A DNA stretch of 64,000 bases from PALSA-1006 sp963733265 (GCA_963733265.1 CAVTCF010000001.1:1240001-1304000); one strand, 5' to 3'. Counted from the first letter of the stretch, positions 43,676 to 53,046 are shown. A program made the numbers and translations. Notes: a model not told the origin generated them from the letters alone.

Positions 43676-44824
43676 TCAATCCGGAAGAATCGACCAACCT
43701 AGGCGCAGCTTGGCTTGATATATGAAGGCATGGTGCAGCAGGTACTTCATCCAATGGCCCGCCAATCCGATCTCTCCGAAGGTCAGATCCATATCGCGGC
43801 CATATTCCGGATATTTTTCATAGTCCGGCACAACGGGAAATACGGTCATGGTCGCTGCCGTTCCTTTGAAAATATGCGATCCGGTAGAGGCCACACACGC
43901 CGCGCCCATTTCAGCCATTGATGCCGTATGGGTCGGTTTTTCCGCCCCGTTCAACATATCGCGAATGCTCATGGCTATGAGCATGGAGAAATCAAACGCC
44001 AACTCATGGAAGGTGCCATCCAGAGTTTCGTAATGGATTTTTCCTGCCTCGACTTTTTTGACGTGCGCACGGGTGATCCATTGAATGTCACGCTCGACCA
44101 TCAGTGACTCGGCAAATACCTTGCCGTTGGTGACATAGCCGCCACGGTTGATGTGAACCCCGCCCATGCCGAAATCGCCCAGTTCATATTCGTTGCTGAT
44201 CCAGATAATTATTGCCTTGTCGCGAACACCGGCTTCACGCAACACGTGATCCACGTTGTAGATATACTCGAATGCGGCGCCTTGGCAAGTACACATGCCA
44301 TGCCCGGTGCCGATGACAAAGGTGCGATTTTCTCCTTTGCGCATCGCATCGATATTGGCCTGAAGCTGGTGGTTGGCTTCCTGTGCGTGGCCAAATGTGC
44401 AAACGGAAACAGTGTGCCCGTGGTCCGGTCCCAGTCCTTCGGTCGCGGCGAAATTCAACTTCGGTCCGGTGGCATTCACCAGAAAGTCGTAAGGGATATT
44501 TTCCTGGACGCCGACCTTTCCCAGTTTGGTATATTCGACGGTCACAAATGGTGTTGTGTTGCCATCTTTACCTTCCGGATGGATAGATATTGCTTTGGCC
44601 TGACGAAAATCAACATTGGTTTTTTTATAGATTTGCGCAAGGTCGAAGGTGACTTGTTCTTCGGTCATCTGGCCAACTCCTACCCAGATATTGGAGGGAA
44701 TCCAATTCCATTTTGAATTGGGCGAGACAACGATAATTTCGTGTTGTTTGCCAACCCATTTATTTAGATACCGAGCCACAGTATGCCCGGCGATCCCTGC
44801 TCCTAATATTACGATTCTTGACAT
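43676..44824 (-). CDS. sqr: Sulfide:quinone oxidoreductase family flavoprotein
   Basis: 382 residues. FAD Rossmann motif IVILGAGIAGHTVARYL at the start, second dinucleotide region near TFVIGTGHG. Cysteines C142, C178, C180 and C310 are present; C178 and C310 are candidates for the redox pair of SQR. The C-terminal part HWMKYLLHHAFIYQAKLR is amphipathic, as for membrane docking at the quinone. The protein oxidises sulfide to sulfane sulfur on the periplasmic face and reduces quinone. It lies in one unit with cytochrome bd and a rhodanese. Confidence 0.85.
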   Translation of the reverse strand: MSRIVILGAGIAGHTVARYLNKWVGKQHEIIVVSPNSKWNWIPSNIWVGVGQMTEEQVTFDLAQIYKKTNVDFRQAKAISIHPEGKDGNTTPFVTVEYTKLGKVGVQENIPYDFLVNATGPKLNFAATEGLGPDHGHTVSVCTFGHAQEANHQLQANIDAMRKGENRTFVIGTGHGMCTCQGAAFEYIYNVDHVLREAGVRDKAIIIWISNEYELGDFGMGGVHINRGGYVTNGKVFAESLMVERDIQWITRAHVKKVEAGKIHYETLDGTFHELAFDFSMLIAMSIRDMLNGAEKPTHTASMAEMGAACVASTGSHIFKGTAATMTVFPVVPDYEKYPEYGRDMDLTFGEIGLAGHWMKYLLHHAFIYQAKLRLGWSILPD

Positions 44825-44877
44825 ACTTTCCTCTACATTGAATTTTAATTTCGATTTGGACTACTGTTGCTTTTGTG

Positions 44878-45258
44878 TTATTGGTTTCCGTAGCGGTTAG
44901 TATCTTTGTTAAGTGGTAAGCCTTGTTTTTGCCAAGCTTCAATGCCACCCGAAATAGACAGCACGGTATACCCCAAACGTTGCAGGTTGAAGGCAGCAAG
45001 CGCTGAGCGCCCACCAGTTTTGCAATACACCAGTATCGTTTTGCTTTTGTCAGCGAATACAGGATTTTCGCTGATGCGAAACTCCAAAACACCGCGCGGA
45101 ATATTGATAGCGTCAACCAAGTGTACGATCTCGTATTCTCCAACCTCGCGAACATCGAGGCAAAGAGCGCCTTTTTTTAGCAACTGTGCAGCTTCGACAG
45201 CATCCACTTCACGGATTTGTGCCTTGGCTTCGGCAACTAATTGTTGGGGTGTCATCAT
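44878..45258 (-). CDS. Single-domain rhodanese
   Basis: 126 residues; LCLDVREVGEYEI near 32 and active loop CKTGGRS with Cys79. Sulfane sulfur carrier. Lies between ybgE and sqr in the minus-strand unit, where it can receive the persulfide product of SQR. No signal peptide. Confidence 0.88.
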   Translation of the reverse strand: MMTPQQLVAEAKAQIREVDAVEAAQLLKKGALCLDVREVGEYEIVHLVDAINIPRGVLEFRISENPVFADKSKTILVYCKTGGRSALAAFNLQRLGYTVLSISGGIEAWQKQGLPLNKDTNRYGNQ

Positions 45259-45289
45259 AATTTATAATTTCCTTTGGTTAATAAACAAT

Positions 45290-45577
45290 TTAGCTGGTCA
45301 ACAGTAACAATAGTCCGAGCGCCATAAGAACCCATGCCATCCAGGGGCCGAGCAGAATACGCCACAGTCTGGCTTCGAAGACGAAGCCAACGCCGTGTAC
45401 AAACCCTGCACAGATTCCAAGCATGGTCAGTGTCAACATGCCATGACTGACATGTGAGACCGCTTTGGGATAGGTGAAAATTATTCCGGCTATACCTATA
45501 GCTAACAGCAGTGACAGCATGCGTGGCAGCGCGGCATAAGCGCCGCCACACGGGGCTGGAGTTAGTGCTTGTCGCAA
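45290..45577 (-). CDS. ybgE: YbgE-like cyd operon protein
   Basis: 95 residues with three membrane helices (about 19-36, 45-65, 75-92) in the YbgE layout. The TTG start at 45577 overlaps the end of cydX by 16 bases, so translation is coupled. It always accompanies cydABX; its precise role is unknown. Confidence 0.75.
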   Translation of the reverse strand: MRQALTPAPCGGAYAALPRMLSLLLAIGIAGIIFTYPKAVSHVSHGMLTLTMLGICAGFVHGVGFVFEARLWRILLGPWMAWVLMALGLLLLLTS

Positions 45578-45684
45578 GGTTCTTCCTTGATAACGGCGCA
45601 GGCCTGTGCATCACACATCATGGTGTTGACGATGGCCAGTAGTACGGCCATGCTGACTCCGAGCATCCAGGCGAAATACCACAT
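45562..45684 (-). CDS. cydX: CydX, small subunit of cytochrome bd
   Basis: 40 residues, MWYFAWMLG start and the single helix LGVSMAVLLAIVN as in CydX, then a Cys-rich tail. Strong ribosome site AAAGGAG 9 bases before the ATG at 45684. Stabilises CydAB. Too short for most gene callers. Confidence 0.88.
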   Translation of the reverse strand: MWYFAWMLGVSMAVLLAIVNTMMCDAQACAVIKEEPCDKH

Positions 45685-45699
45685 GTTCTATCTCCTTTA

Positions 45700-46839
45700 T
45701 TAGTAAGCCGACTTGTCGTTGGCGTTGATGAATGCTTCGGTCACTTTGCCGGACATTTTCTTGTATGCCCAGCTGGTGTAAATGATGATGAGCGGCAAGA
45801 AGATCATCGTCGCCCAGAACATCAAGGTCAGTGTCAGCTGTGAAGATACGCTGTCCCACACTGTCAGACTGGAGCGCGGATCAGAGCTGGACGGCATGAT
45901 GAACGGGAACAGAGAAACGCCGGCCGTGCCGATGATGCCCAGCATGCACACAGACGAGCTGATAAAGGCCAGCAGCGGCTTTCTGAACCATGCGGCAAGC
46001 AGAGCCAGCAAGCCGCCGACGAAACCGGCTGCCGGTATCAACTGGGTAGCCGGATACAGGCTGTAGTTCTTCAGCCATGCACCGGCTTGCATGATGACGG
46101 TTTTATCCAGCGGATCAGGCAGCGCACTTGGATCGACGATGCTGGTAATTACGAAGCCCTGAATACTGCTTGCCACCCACAGCCCGGCGGCAGCGAAAGC
46201 GGCCAATGTGATCGTGCCGAAAATCAGTGAGGCAGTGCGCACGCGGCGGAAGATGTCTCCTTCAGTACGAATCATCAGGTAATTGGCCCCGTGGAAGGTA
46301 ATCATCGCGGAACTCACCACACCGGCAAGCAGCGCAAACGGATTGAGCAATTGCCAGAACGTGCCGGTGTAGAACAAACGCAAGCTATCGTCCAAGTGGA
46401 AGGGCACGCCTTGCAACAGATTGCCGAACGCCACTCCGAAGATTAGCGGAGGCACCATACCGCCGATAAATAGACCCCAGTCCCACGTATTGCGCCATGT
46501 TGGATTATCGATCTTGCTGCGATAATCGAAGCCGACCGGGCGGAAGAACATCGCCCACAACACCGCCAGCATCGCCCAATAGAAACCGGAGAAAGCCGCC
46601 GCGTAAACCATCGGCCAAGCCGCGAAGATTGCACCGCCGGCGGTGATGAACCATACCTGATTGCCGTCCCAATGCGGGCCGACCGTGTTGATGATGATAC
46701 GGCGTTCAACATCGTTCTTGCCGACGAATGGCAACAACGTACCCACGCCCATATCGTGACCGTCCATGATGGCAAAGCCAAGCAGCAAAGCACCGACCAG
46801 TACCCACCAAATAATTTTCAGCGTTTCATAATCAAACAT
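45700..46839 (-). CDS. cydB: Cytochrome bd oxidase subunit II (CydB)
   Basis: 379 residues, full length, with nine helices; the start MFDYETLKIIWWVLVGALLLGFAIMDG is family-typical and the ubiquinol oxidase helices with GPHWDGNQVW are intact. Lies 14 bases behind cydA. Confidence 0.94.
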   Translation of the reverse strand: MFDYETLKIIWWVLVGALLLGFAIMDGHDMGVGTLLPFVGKNDVERRIIINTVGPHWDGNQVWFITAGGAIFAAWPMVYAAAFSGFYWAMLAVLWAMFFRPVGFDYRSKIDNPTWRNTWDWGLFIGGMVPPLIFGVAFGNLLQGVPFHLDDSLRLFYTGTFWQLLNPFALLAGVVSSAMITFHGANYLMIRTEGDIFRRVRTASLIFGTITLAAFAAAGLWVASSIQGFVITSIVDPSALPDPLDKTVIMQAGAWLKNYSLYPATQLIPAAGFVGGLLALLAAWFRKPLLAFISSSVCMLGIIGTAGVSLFPFIMPSSSDPRSSLTVWDSVSSQLTLTLMFWATMIFLPLIIIYTSWAYKKMSGKVTEAFINANDKSAY

Positions 46840-46853
46840 GTAAATCTCCTTGT

Positions 46854-48323
46854 TTATTTTACGGTGGCGAATTCGGAATGGTAGCGTCCGGTTCCCAAGC
46901 TACTTGGGCCTTTGCGCGCGAATTTCACCATCAAATACATTTCGATAATGAGTAGTCCGGTGTAGAACACAACGAATCCAGCCAGAGATCCGTACAGACT
47001 GCCAACGGACAGTGTGGAAACTGACAGATGCGTCGGCAGTACGCCGTAGATAGTCCAAGGTTGACGACCATACTCCGCCACAAACCAGCCGAGTTCAGCG
47101 GCGATCCACGGCATCGGGATAAACAATACCGCCCAACGCATTAACCAGCGCTGCTTGAGGAAAGTGCCGCGCACAGTGTGGTAGAGAGACAAGCCGAGCA
47201 ACAGAGCGAAGGAGAAGCCCAGGGCTACCATTACCCGGAATGACCAGAACATCGGTGCAACGCGCGGTACGGTGCTGTCTACCGCCAACTGGATCATCTC
47301 CGGCGTGGCTTTGGAAACATCCTCGGTGTATTTCTTTAGCAACAGCCCGAAGCCCAAATCTTTTTTATGCGCTTCGAACATTTCTTTGGCTGAGATATCG
47401 TTCTTTTGTTTGCGTAGCGTTTCCATCGCTGTTACAGCGAGCATTCCGGATTCGATCCGAGCGCGATTCTTTTCCTTGATCTCGGCAATGCCCGGAATTT
47501 CCTTGCTGAATGTGCGCGTGCCGATGACACCCATCACATAGGGAATCTGCAACTCATAATCGTTGCGTTTTTCCTGCTCATTGGGCAGAGCAAACAGAGT
47601 CAAAGCCGCAGGTGCCGGTTCGGTATGCCACATCGCCTCGATTGCCGCCAGTTTGGTTTGCTGCGATTCGGAGAGGGTGTAGCCGGACTCGTCACCCAGC
47701 ACGATCACCGAGAGTGCAGAGGCAAAACCAAAAGCGGCGGCCACACGGAACGAGCGGCGAGCAAACTCGATGTCACGCCCCTTGAGCAGATACCAGGAAG
47801 AGATGCCCAGCACGAAAATCGATGCGGTGACATAACCGGCAGAAACGGTATGCACGAATTTGGCCTGTGCAGTCGGATTGAATATTACTTGCCAGAAATT
47901 GGTGAGTTCCATGCGCATGGTGGTGTAGGAAAACTCCGCGCCTACCGGGTCTTGCATCCAACCATTGGCAACCAATATCCACAGTGCGGAAAGATTGGAG
48001 CCGATGGCAGTGAGCACAGTGACCATGAAGTGCTGGCCTTTGCTCAAACGATCCCAGCCCAAAAAGAACAGGCCGACGAAAGTGGATTCGAGAAAGAACG
48101 CCATCAGCCCCTCAATTGCCAGCGGTGCGCCGAAAATATCGCCGACATAATGCGAGTAATACGCCCAATTAGTGCCGAACTGGAACTCCATGGTCAGTCC
48201 GGTGGTTACGCCCAGGGCGAAGTTAATGCCGAATAATTTTCCCCAAAATCGGGTCATGTCCTTGTAAACCTGCTGTCCGGTTATCAGGTACGAGCCTTCC
48301 ATGATGACTAGCAGAAAGGTCAC
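46854..48323 (-). pseudogene. cydA: Cytochrome bd oxidase subunit I (CydA), N-terminus missing
   Basis: 489 residues are readable where CydA has about 520. The sequence begins TFLLVIMEGSY and is normal from there, including HTVSAGY, GWFVAEYGRQPW and the C-terminal FARKGPSSLGTGRYH. About 30 N-terminal residues including helix 1 with the conserved LQFALTAMYHFLF (the heme-ligand histidine, H19 in E. coli) are absent. A stop lies just upstream; the only start left is a GTG. Upstream DNA is a Crp/Fnr fragment, so a deletion removed the 5' end and promoter. Activity is doubtful unless an intact copy exists. Confidence 0.85.
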
Positions 48324-48474
48324 CCATCAGGCTCTCGCCGACGAGCTTGGTAGTGTGCGAGAAATCGTGAGTCGGCTGCTTAAAAACTTTTCGGAACAAG
48401 GGTGGATTAAATTGGGCCGAGAGAAAATTGACATAATCGACGTGGCGGCACTGAAAAACTTTGCCGACTTATAA
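48319..48474 (+). pseudogene. 3' remnant of a Crp/Fnr-family regulator
   Basis: About 50 codons ending TAA at 48474 read as the helix-turn-helix end of a Crp/Fnr protein: THQALADELGSVREIVSRLL followed by NFSEQGWIKLGR and a short tail. The N-terminal sensor domain (about 170 residues) is missing; the left end joins directly to the truncated cydA on the other strand at about 48318-48324 (GGTCACC). A deletion between two divergent genes explains both losses. Confidence 0.85.
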
Positions 48475-48579
48475 TACGATTAATGAATATAGGGTAGCAA
48501 TGTAACTTTTGTCACAGACAGTGTAGTTGTAATCAGAGTAAATTACACACTCCCTCTTAATTAATTCATGGAGATTAAA

Positions 48580-48771
48580 ATGAAAAGCAACGAAGGAAGT
48601 ATTGATCGTATTTTGCGTGTGATTGTCGGCTTGGCATTGATTGGTATGACCGCTACCGGAACAATCGGAGTGTGGGGATGGATTGGCGTGGTTCCTTTGT
48701 TGACCGGTTTAGTTGGGATTTGTCCTGCCTATGCTATTTTTGGTATGTCTACTTGCCCCATGAAGAAATAA
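48580..48771 (+). CDS. DUF2892-family small membrane protein
   Basis: 63 residues from the ATG at 48580 (GGAG 6 bases upstream). The family pattern SIDRILRVIVGLALIG, WGWIGVVPLLTGLVGICPAYAIFG and STCP is complete, with two membrane helices and two cysteines near the C-terminus. It may bind or pass sulfur with a rhodanese partner; this is inferred from known fusions, not from this sequence. Confidence 0.85.
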   Translation: MKSNEGSIDRILRVIVGLALIGMTATGTIGVWGWIGVVPLLTGLVGICPAYAIFGMSTCPMKK

Positions 48772-49066
48772 TCTTAGCGCAAATACACTACTAATACGCG
48801 AACCACTGATTTAGGCAAAGTTGTACTCTTTCAACATTCGGTGTCGCCAAGCGGTGTTGTAATCGCTTGGCAATAATCGAGTTTGAGGTTAACTGACAAT
48901 CCATTCGGAGTGCAACTTATTAATTGAAAATGAAATTTAATTTTTCAAATTTAAAATTGCAAAATAATAGTACCTTCGGTAGTTTCTTACAGTTAATAGC
49001 CGCTGTCGAATATGTTTCAGGAAGTCATTCACCCGGGTGATGTTGATTCAACAGTGTAAATAAATA

Positions 49067-49489
49067 TCAGGTCGGTTTATTGTGCTGTTGTGCCAAAATC
49101 TTGCGCAAATGTTCTTCTGACCCAACCATACTCAGCGCGACTGTTTCGAATAATTCCTGTATCTCTTCCATCGTGAAGGCATCAAGCAGGCGGCTGGCGA
49201 TTTCAGCCTGCAAGGGCACCATGTGTGATTGTCCATCAGGCATTTTGAAATAAAATCCTGCCAGTCGTTTTAGTCCGCCTTCTTCCTGAAGCAACAGTGC
49301 GGCTTGTTCCTTTTCCAGCTCGTCATAAAGTTGTTCGAGCGCGTCCTCTTTTTCTTCGTCGATGTCTTCCGATATCGCCACGACCAGCCCCAGATGATCA
49401 TCGTGATGGGTGCAGCTCACTTGCAGCTCTTTGGCATGCGCTACAAATCTGTCGCGAAGTGCGGTGTCGAAGAAAATATATTCAAACAT
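49067..49489 (-). CDS. Unrecognised acidic cytoplasmic protein
   Basis: 140 residues, strongly acidic, with a long glutamate-rich helix (ISEDIDEEKEDALEQLYDELEKEQAALL). No motif I can name. It starts at 49489 and ends well before any neighbour. Its codon pattern looks like a real gene. Confidence 0.55.
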   Translation of the reverse strand: MFEYIFFDTALRDRFVAHAKELQVSCTHHDDHLGLVVAISEDIDEEKEDALEQLYDELEKEQAALLLQEEGGLKRLAGFYFKMPDGQSHMVPLQAEIASRLLDAFTMEEIQELFETVALSMVGSEEHLRKILAQQHNKPT

Positions 49490-49566
49490 GATATTGAAAT
49501 TGGCGGATAGTCGAGGTATGTATCGTGCCTGTCTCGCTTGGCAAAAGCAATTACCCGAACGGGGAA

Positions 49567-49683
49567 ATTACTTTTGATCCAGCGCACAATTCCGTTCGTA
49601 TCAATTGCGCCGGACTTACGAAGCGTAACAGGGGATTGCTCAGATGGGGTTTGTCGACATTTTTCATTGGCGAGTTGTAAGTC
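49567..49683 (-). pseudogene. Thioredoxin C-terminal remnant
   Basis: Reading the minus strand, KSGAIDTNGIVRWIKSN matches the end of TrxC (QAGAMNTNSIVRWVQANS at 3474). Upstream of that, LQLANEK and a damaged IP segment can be seen but the WCxxC part is absent. A decayed thioredoxin copy is likely. The remainder of 49490-49937 shows no gene. Confidence 0.5.
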
Positions 49684-49937
49684 AATTAATATTGACCACT
49701 ATACAATGTTAAATATTAGAGTATAATCATATACTGTTTATATCTGTACTGAAGACCCATTCGGCTTGCATCCCCCAGCAAGCCATTTTTTATCTGGATT
49801 GTGGAGTTTTTGCACGGTTTTAGAAAGCTGCAGGACGATATTTTTCAGGCGTTTTATTGAGAAGGTGCACAAGAAGTGAAGGGGATATATTGGGCGCCAG
49901 ATGGTAAGCAATTGATAAAAGGAGCCGTTACTACACT

Positions 49938-50537
49938 ATGATGACGTTATATTCAGGAACTATCGACCCGTTTAGTCACCGCTGCCGTTTCGTCTTGTTT
50001 GAAAAAGGTATGGATTTTCAGGTGATCGATGTTGATATGTTCAACATACCGGAAGATATCGCGGCGATCAATCCGTATAAAAAAGTGCCGGCGCTGGTTG
50101 ATCGCGAACTTGTGTTATTTGAGAGCAATATCATCAACGAATACATTGATGAGCGTTTTCCCCACCCGCAATTGATGCCGCCCGACCCGGTAATGCGTGC
50201 CCGCGCCCGCTTGTTCCTGCACCGTTTTGAGAGTGAGTTGTTCAGCCAAATTTCGGCCATAGAGCGCGGTGAACAGAAGGCGGCCAATAAAGCGCGTCAA
50301 ACTGCGCGTGAATATTTGACGCAGATATCCTCGGTATTCGCCAATCAGAAATACATGTTGGGCGATGAGTTTTCCATGCTGGACGTTGCCATCGCGCCGT
50401 TGTTGTGGCGGTTGGATCATTATGGCATCCAGTTGGATAAGGAAGCGGCTCCGCTGATGAAGTATGCTGAACGTATATTTTCCCGTCCGGCCTTTGTTGA
50501 GGCGATGACGCCTGCCGAAAAAGCGATGCGCAAATAA
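49938..50537 (+). CDS. sspA: Stringent starvation protein A-like (GST fold)
   Basis: 199 residues. Thioredoxin-like N-half (LYSGTIDPFSHRCRFVLFEKG) and the helical GST C-half (SMLDVAIAPLLWRLDHYG). SspA binds RNA polymerase and modulates stress genes. In many betaproteobacteria it follows petABC; here it lies 15 kb away. AAAGGAGCCG precedes the start. Confidence 0.85.
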   Translation: MMTLYSGTIDPFSHRCRFVLFEKGMDFQVIDVDMFNIPEDIAAINPYKKVPALVDRELVLFESNIINEYIDERFPHPQLMPPDPVMRARARLFLHRFESELFSQISAIERGEQKAANKARQTAREYLTQISSVFANQKYMLGDEFSMLDVAIAPLLWRLDHYGIQLDKEAAPLMKYAERIFSRPAFVEAMTPAEKAMRK

Positions 50538-50554
50538 TTCACGCAACCAGTATA

Positions 50555-50588
50555 GCCCAATGGGATTATGGCGTTTGCCAAATAAGGT
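50555..50588. promoter_or_regulatory. Degenerate copy of the paired palindrome upstream of cytochrome c
   Basis: GCCCAATGGG (50555-50564), then 12 bases, then GCCAAATAAGG (50577-50587). The distances between the G/C triplets equal those of the tusA and dsrA elements, but each half is imperfect. It lies about 90 bases before the start of the cytochrome gene at 50675. May be chance. Confidence 0.25.
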
Positions 50589-50674
50589 TATAGACATCGA
50601 AGCCTTACATTGTGCTTAATAGCAAAGAAATTGCATTTGGTATTTTCCCGAAACTTTAATTCGAAGGAGTGTAC

Positions 50675-50995
50675 ATGAAATCAGTTTTCGTAAGTCTTAT
50701 TGCTGCAGCCGGTCTGGTTCTCGCAGGTTCAGCATTGGCAGTCGATATGCCTGCGGTTGGTAAAGCCAAGTGTGGTTCTTGTCATGCAGTCGATAAAAAA
50801 GTAGTCGGCCCCGCATTTATCGAAGTGTCGAAAAAATATAAGGCCGATAAGAAAGCAGCCAGCACAATCGCTGCAAGCATCAACAAAGGGGGCTCGTTTG
50901 GCTGGAAATTTGGCAGTATGCCTGCCAAAGGTTTGGGCGCTACCGATGCTGATATCAAGGTTATGTCGGAATTTATCGCAGGCTTGGCAAAGTAG
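50675..50995 (+). CDS. Small soluble cytochrome c (class I)
   Basis: 106 residues from the ATG at 50675 (GAAGGAG upstream). Signal peptide to about residue 22, heme motif CGSCH (33-37), methionine ligand in KFGSMPAKG near the C-terminus, length and pattern of cytochrome c-551/552. A periplasmic electron carrier between bc1 and an oxidase or other partner. Confidence 0.93.
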   Translation: MKSVFVSLIAAAGLVLAGSALAVDMPAVGKAKCGSCHAVDKKVVGPAFIEVSKKYKADKKAASTIAASINKGGSFGWKFGSMPAKGLGATDADIKVMSEFIAGLAK

Positions 50996-51052
50996 GCTGA
51001 ATACAACAGCCATTTTGTTAGTGAGCGACCCAGCCTAAAAGGATTTTAAACA

Positions 51053-51517
51053 ATGCAGCGCTATGCGGATTTGATCACCGAAGCACTTCAGCGTGTGAAA
51101 GAAATAATGCCTTGGGATCTAAGTCGCTTACTTGCCGCAGGAAGTAAGCCAATTTTGCTCGATGTGCGCGAACCGCATGAGTTTGCCATGTTGAGAATTC
51201 CTGGTTCTATCAATGTTCCGCGCGGCGTGTTGGAGCAGTCCTGCGAGTGGGATTACGATGAAACAGTAACAGCACTGGCCCAAGGACGGACGCAGGAGAT
51301 CGTGGTCATCTGCCGCTCTGGTAACCGTTCGGTGCTGGCCGCAGATATGCTGTTGCGAATGGGATTTACCAATGTGGTTTCGCTTAAAACTGGAGTGCGC
51401 GGCTGGAGCGACTACGAGCAACCTATGACAAATGCGAACGGGAATGATATTGATTCAGATGCTGCAGATATACTGCTGGCACCGAGAATCAAACCTGAGC
51501 AAAGAAAATCAAAATAA
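51053..51517 (+). CDS. Single-domain rhodanese
   Basis: 154 residues; LLDVREPHEFAMLRIPGSINVP near 35 and active loop CRSGNRS (Cys87). The N-terminal helix MQRYADLITEALQRVKEIMPWDLS is an addition seen in some rhodaneses of sulfur oxidisers. No signal. Lies 57 bases behind the cytochrome gene. A weak hairpin GACCGA/TCGGTC (51522-51540) follows the stop. Confidence 0.88.
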   Translation: MQRYADLITEALQRVKEIMPWDLSRLLAAGSKPILLDVREPHEFAMLRIPGSINVPRGVLEQSCEWDYDETVTALAQGRTQEIVVICRSGNRSVLAADMLLRMGFTNVVSLKTGVRGWSDYEQPMTNANGNDIDSDAADILLAPRIKPEQRKSK

Positions 51518-51579
51518 ATCTGACCGATTGCCACTCGGTCGGAACAGTGAGGCTTTGCGTACGAAGCATATTTCCGTAT

Positions 51580-51936
51580 TTAAGCCTTGGCTTGGTGATG
51601 TTCGATTAACTTGTCAATAAAATTCCGCAGAAAACTATCCGGCTGGGCACTATGGAAACGATCAGTTTCTTGCCCGCGACTGTAGGCAATGACAGTCGGA
51701 AACCCCCGCACCTTGTGGCGTCCGGCAATGCGCATATTTTCGTCCGCATCCACTTTGGCCAATAAAAACTTACCATCATATTCTTGGGCTAGTTTTTCCA
51801 GTCTCGGAGTCAGTACATTGCAAGGAGCGCACCATTCCGCACCAATATCAAGCAAAACGGGTGTTGCGCAGGATCGTTCAACGACTAACTGGTCGAAATT
51901 GTTTTCTTCAGCATTATAAGAATAGGTATTGTTCAT
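51580..51936 (-). CDS. Thioredoxin-like protein
   Basis: 118 residues; active site EWCAPC (C36, C39) with VDADENMRIAGRHKVRGFPTVIA, the cis-proline being FPT. It resembles the thioredoxin part of YbbN-like proteins but is domain-sized. Convergent with the rhodanese. Confidence 0.88.
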   Translation of the reverse strand: MNNTYSYNAEENNFDQLVVERSCATPVLLDIGAEWCAPCNVLTPRLEKLAQEYDGKFLLAKVDADENMRIAGRHKVRGFPTVIAYSRGQETDRFHSAQPDSFLRNFIDKLIEHHQAKA

Positions 51937-52317
51937 TTGAAAATATAGAAATATGTGGATTTTATTCAGTTCGTATTGTATTACGGGGAAGCACTTATCC
52001 TATTGAAATATGCATTGACTCGTGAATGAACTTATCAACACCAGAGGTGTATATTTAAGAGTATCGTTGTTGGCGGCTTAATATGTAATCAATTTTGCCC
52101 CCAGATTATGAATATTGAAGTGACTGTCTCTATAAGTGGCAGTGAGACCTAATATAGCTATGGCCGTTGTGGGTTACTTAGAGACCGTCGAGCTACACGA
52201 TTTTTACCCTTTTCTACGTCCGTTGTACCCCAGATAAGGGACAGATCGACTACCCCATTTTTGCGCGCCTTGCTCTAGCCCAAAACTTATGAAAAATGTA
52301 CTTTTAATGCTCCGAGT
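51937..52317. other. Gene-free stretch at the start of the accessory island
   Basis: 381 bases of AT-rich sequence without a convincing ORF. The protein style changes from recognisable metabolism to unknown genes across it, so the island edge may be here. No attachment-site repeat was recognised. Confidence 0.35.
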
Positions 52318-52956
52318 TCATATCCGATAGACCTTCTCTGCTAACGGTAAACGATCTCCGAAGATGTCCAATTTACCAGAATGTTTTATCAGACGAACGA
52401 GATACCATCTTTGGGGTTCGAGCGTCTCCCAGCACACCCTGATTTTGAAATATGCATCGATTTGAACCGGCGTGATGATGCCATGGTCTTTAAAACGCGC
52501 ATCTTCATCCGGTAGGCTGCTAAGCACTTCCAGAATCGGCTGCGGCTCAATTGACGAAACGTAAATCAATAAATATCGCGTCTTGAAATTGGCATACCAT
52601 TCAATCCGATATTCAAGATCTTCATGCCTGACCGAAAGCGGTTTTTTGATGCAGGGCGGGCGCGGTTTTTTAGATTGCCAGTTTTGAGTGCGCGTTTTCC
52701 CTGAAGATATATCACGGGCTTCGATTTCTTCCTGTTGTTCCTCTGCATATGCCTTCATTAGTTTTGCTATGCCGATGGTGATATTTTGGGGCTCGAAATA
52801 TTTCCAATATGAGTACCGGTAGACTACATTCATCTGATGGATGAAATTGAGCTGACGCTTACGGAACATCCAGAGCAACGCAATGAATGGTGATAGGTAT
52901 CCAATCCACCCGCGATGAATATAAAACCTTATTTTTTGAATGAACTGTTTATTCAT
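52318..52956 (-). CDS. Unrecognised protein with N-terminal membrane segment
   Basis: 212 residues; a hydrophobic helix (about 18-33) near the N-terminus and a large basic, Trp/Tyr-rich cytoplasmic part. GAGG lies 6 bases before the start. It is divergent from the IHF-beta gene. No motif allows a function call. Confidence 0.5.
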   Translation of the reverse strand: MNKQFIQKIRFYIHRGWIGYLSPFIALLWMFRKRQLNFIHQMNVVYRYSYWKYFEPQNITIGIAKLMKAYAEEQQEEIEARDISSGKTRTQNWQSKKPRPPCIKKPLSVRHEDLEYRIEWYANFKTRYLLIYVSSIEPQPILEVLSSLPDEDARFKDHGIITPVQIDAYFKIRVCWETLEPQRWYLVRLIKHSGKLDIFGDRLPLAEKVYRI

Positions 52957-53046
52957 GTGTTTCCTCGTCTATAATATTTATACAGTTTCGAATCTAATTA
53001 GAATCGAAAATTAATTTTTGTAACTCATTCACAAACTAACCTCAAC

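Noticed and set aside
47625..48236. 203-codon plus-strand frame inside cydA
   Set aside because: Shadow frame opposite a clear CydA coding region.
49881..49938. EVKGIYWAPDGKQLIKGAV in frame before sspA
   Set aside because: Resembles a disulfide-isomerase-like fragment only loosely, with a stop upstream; too short to support.
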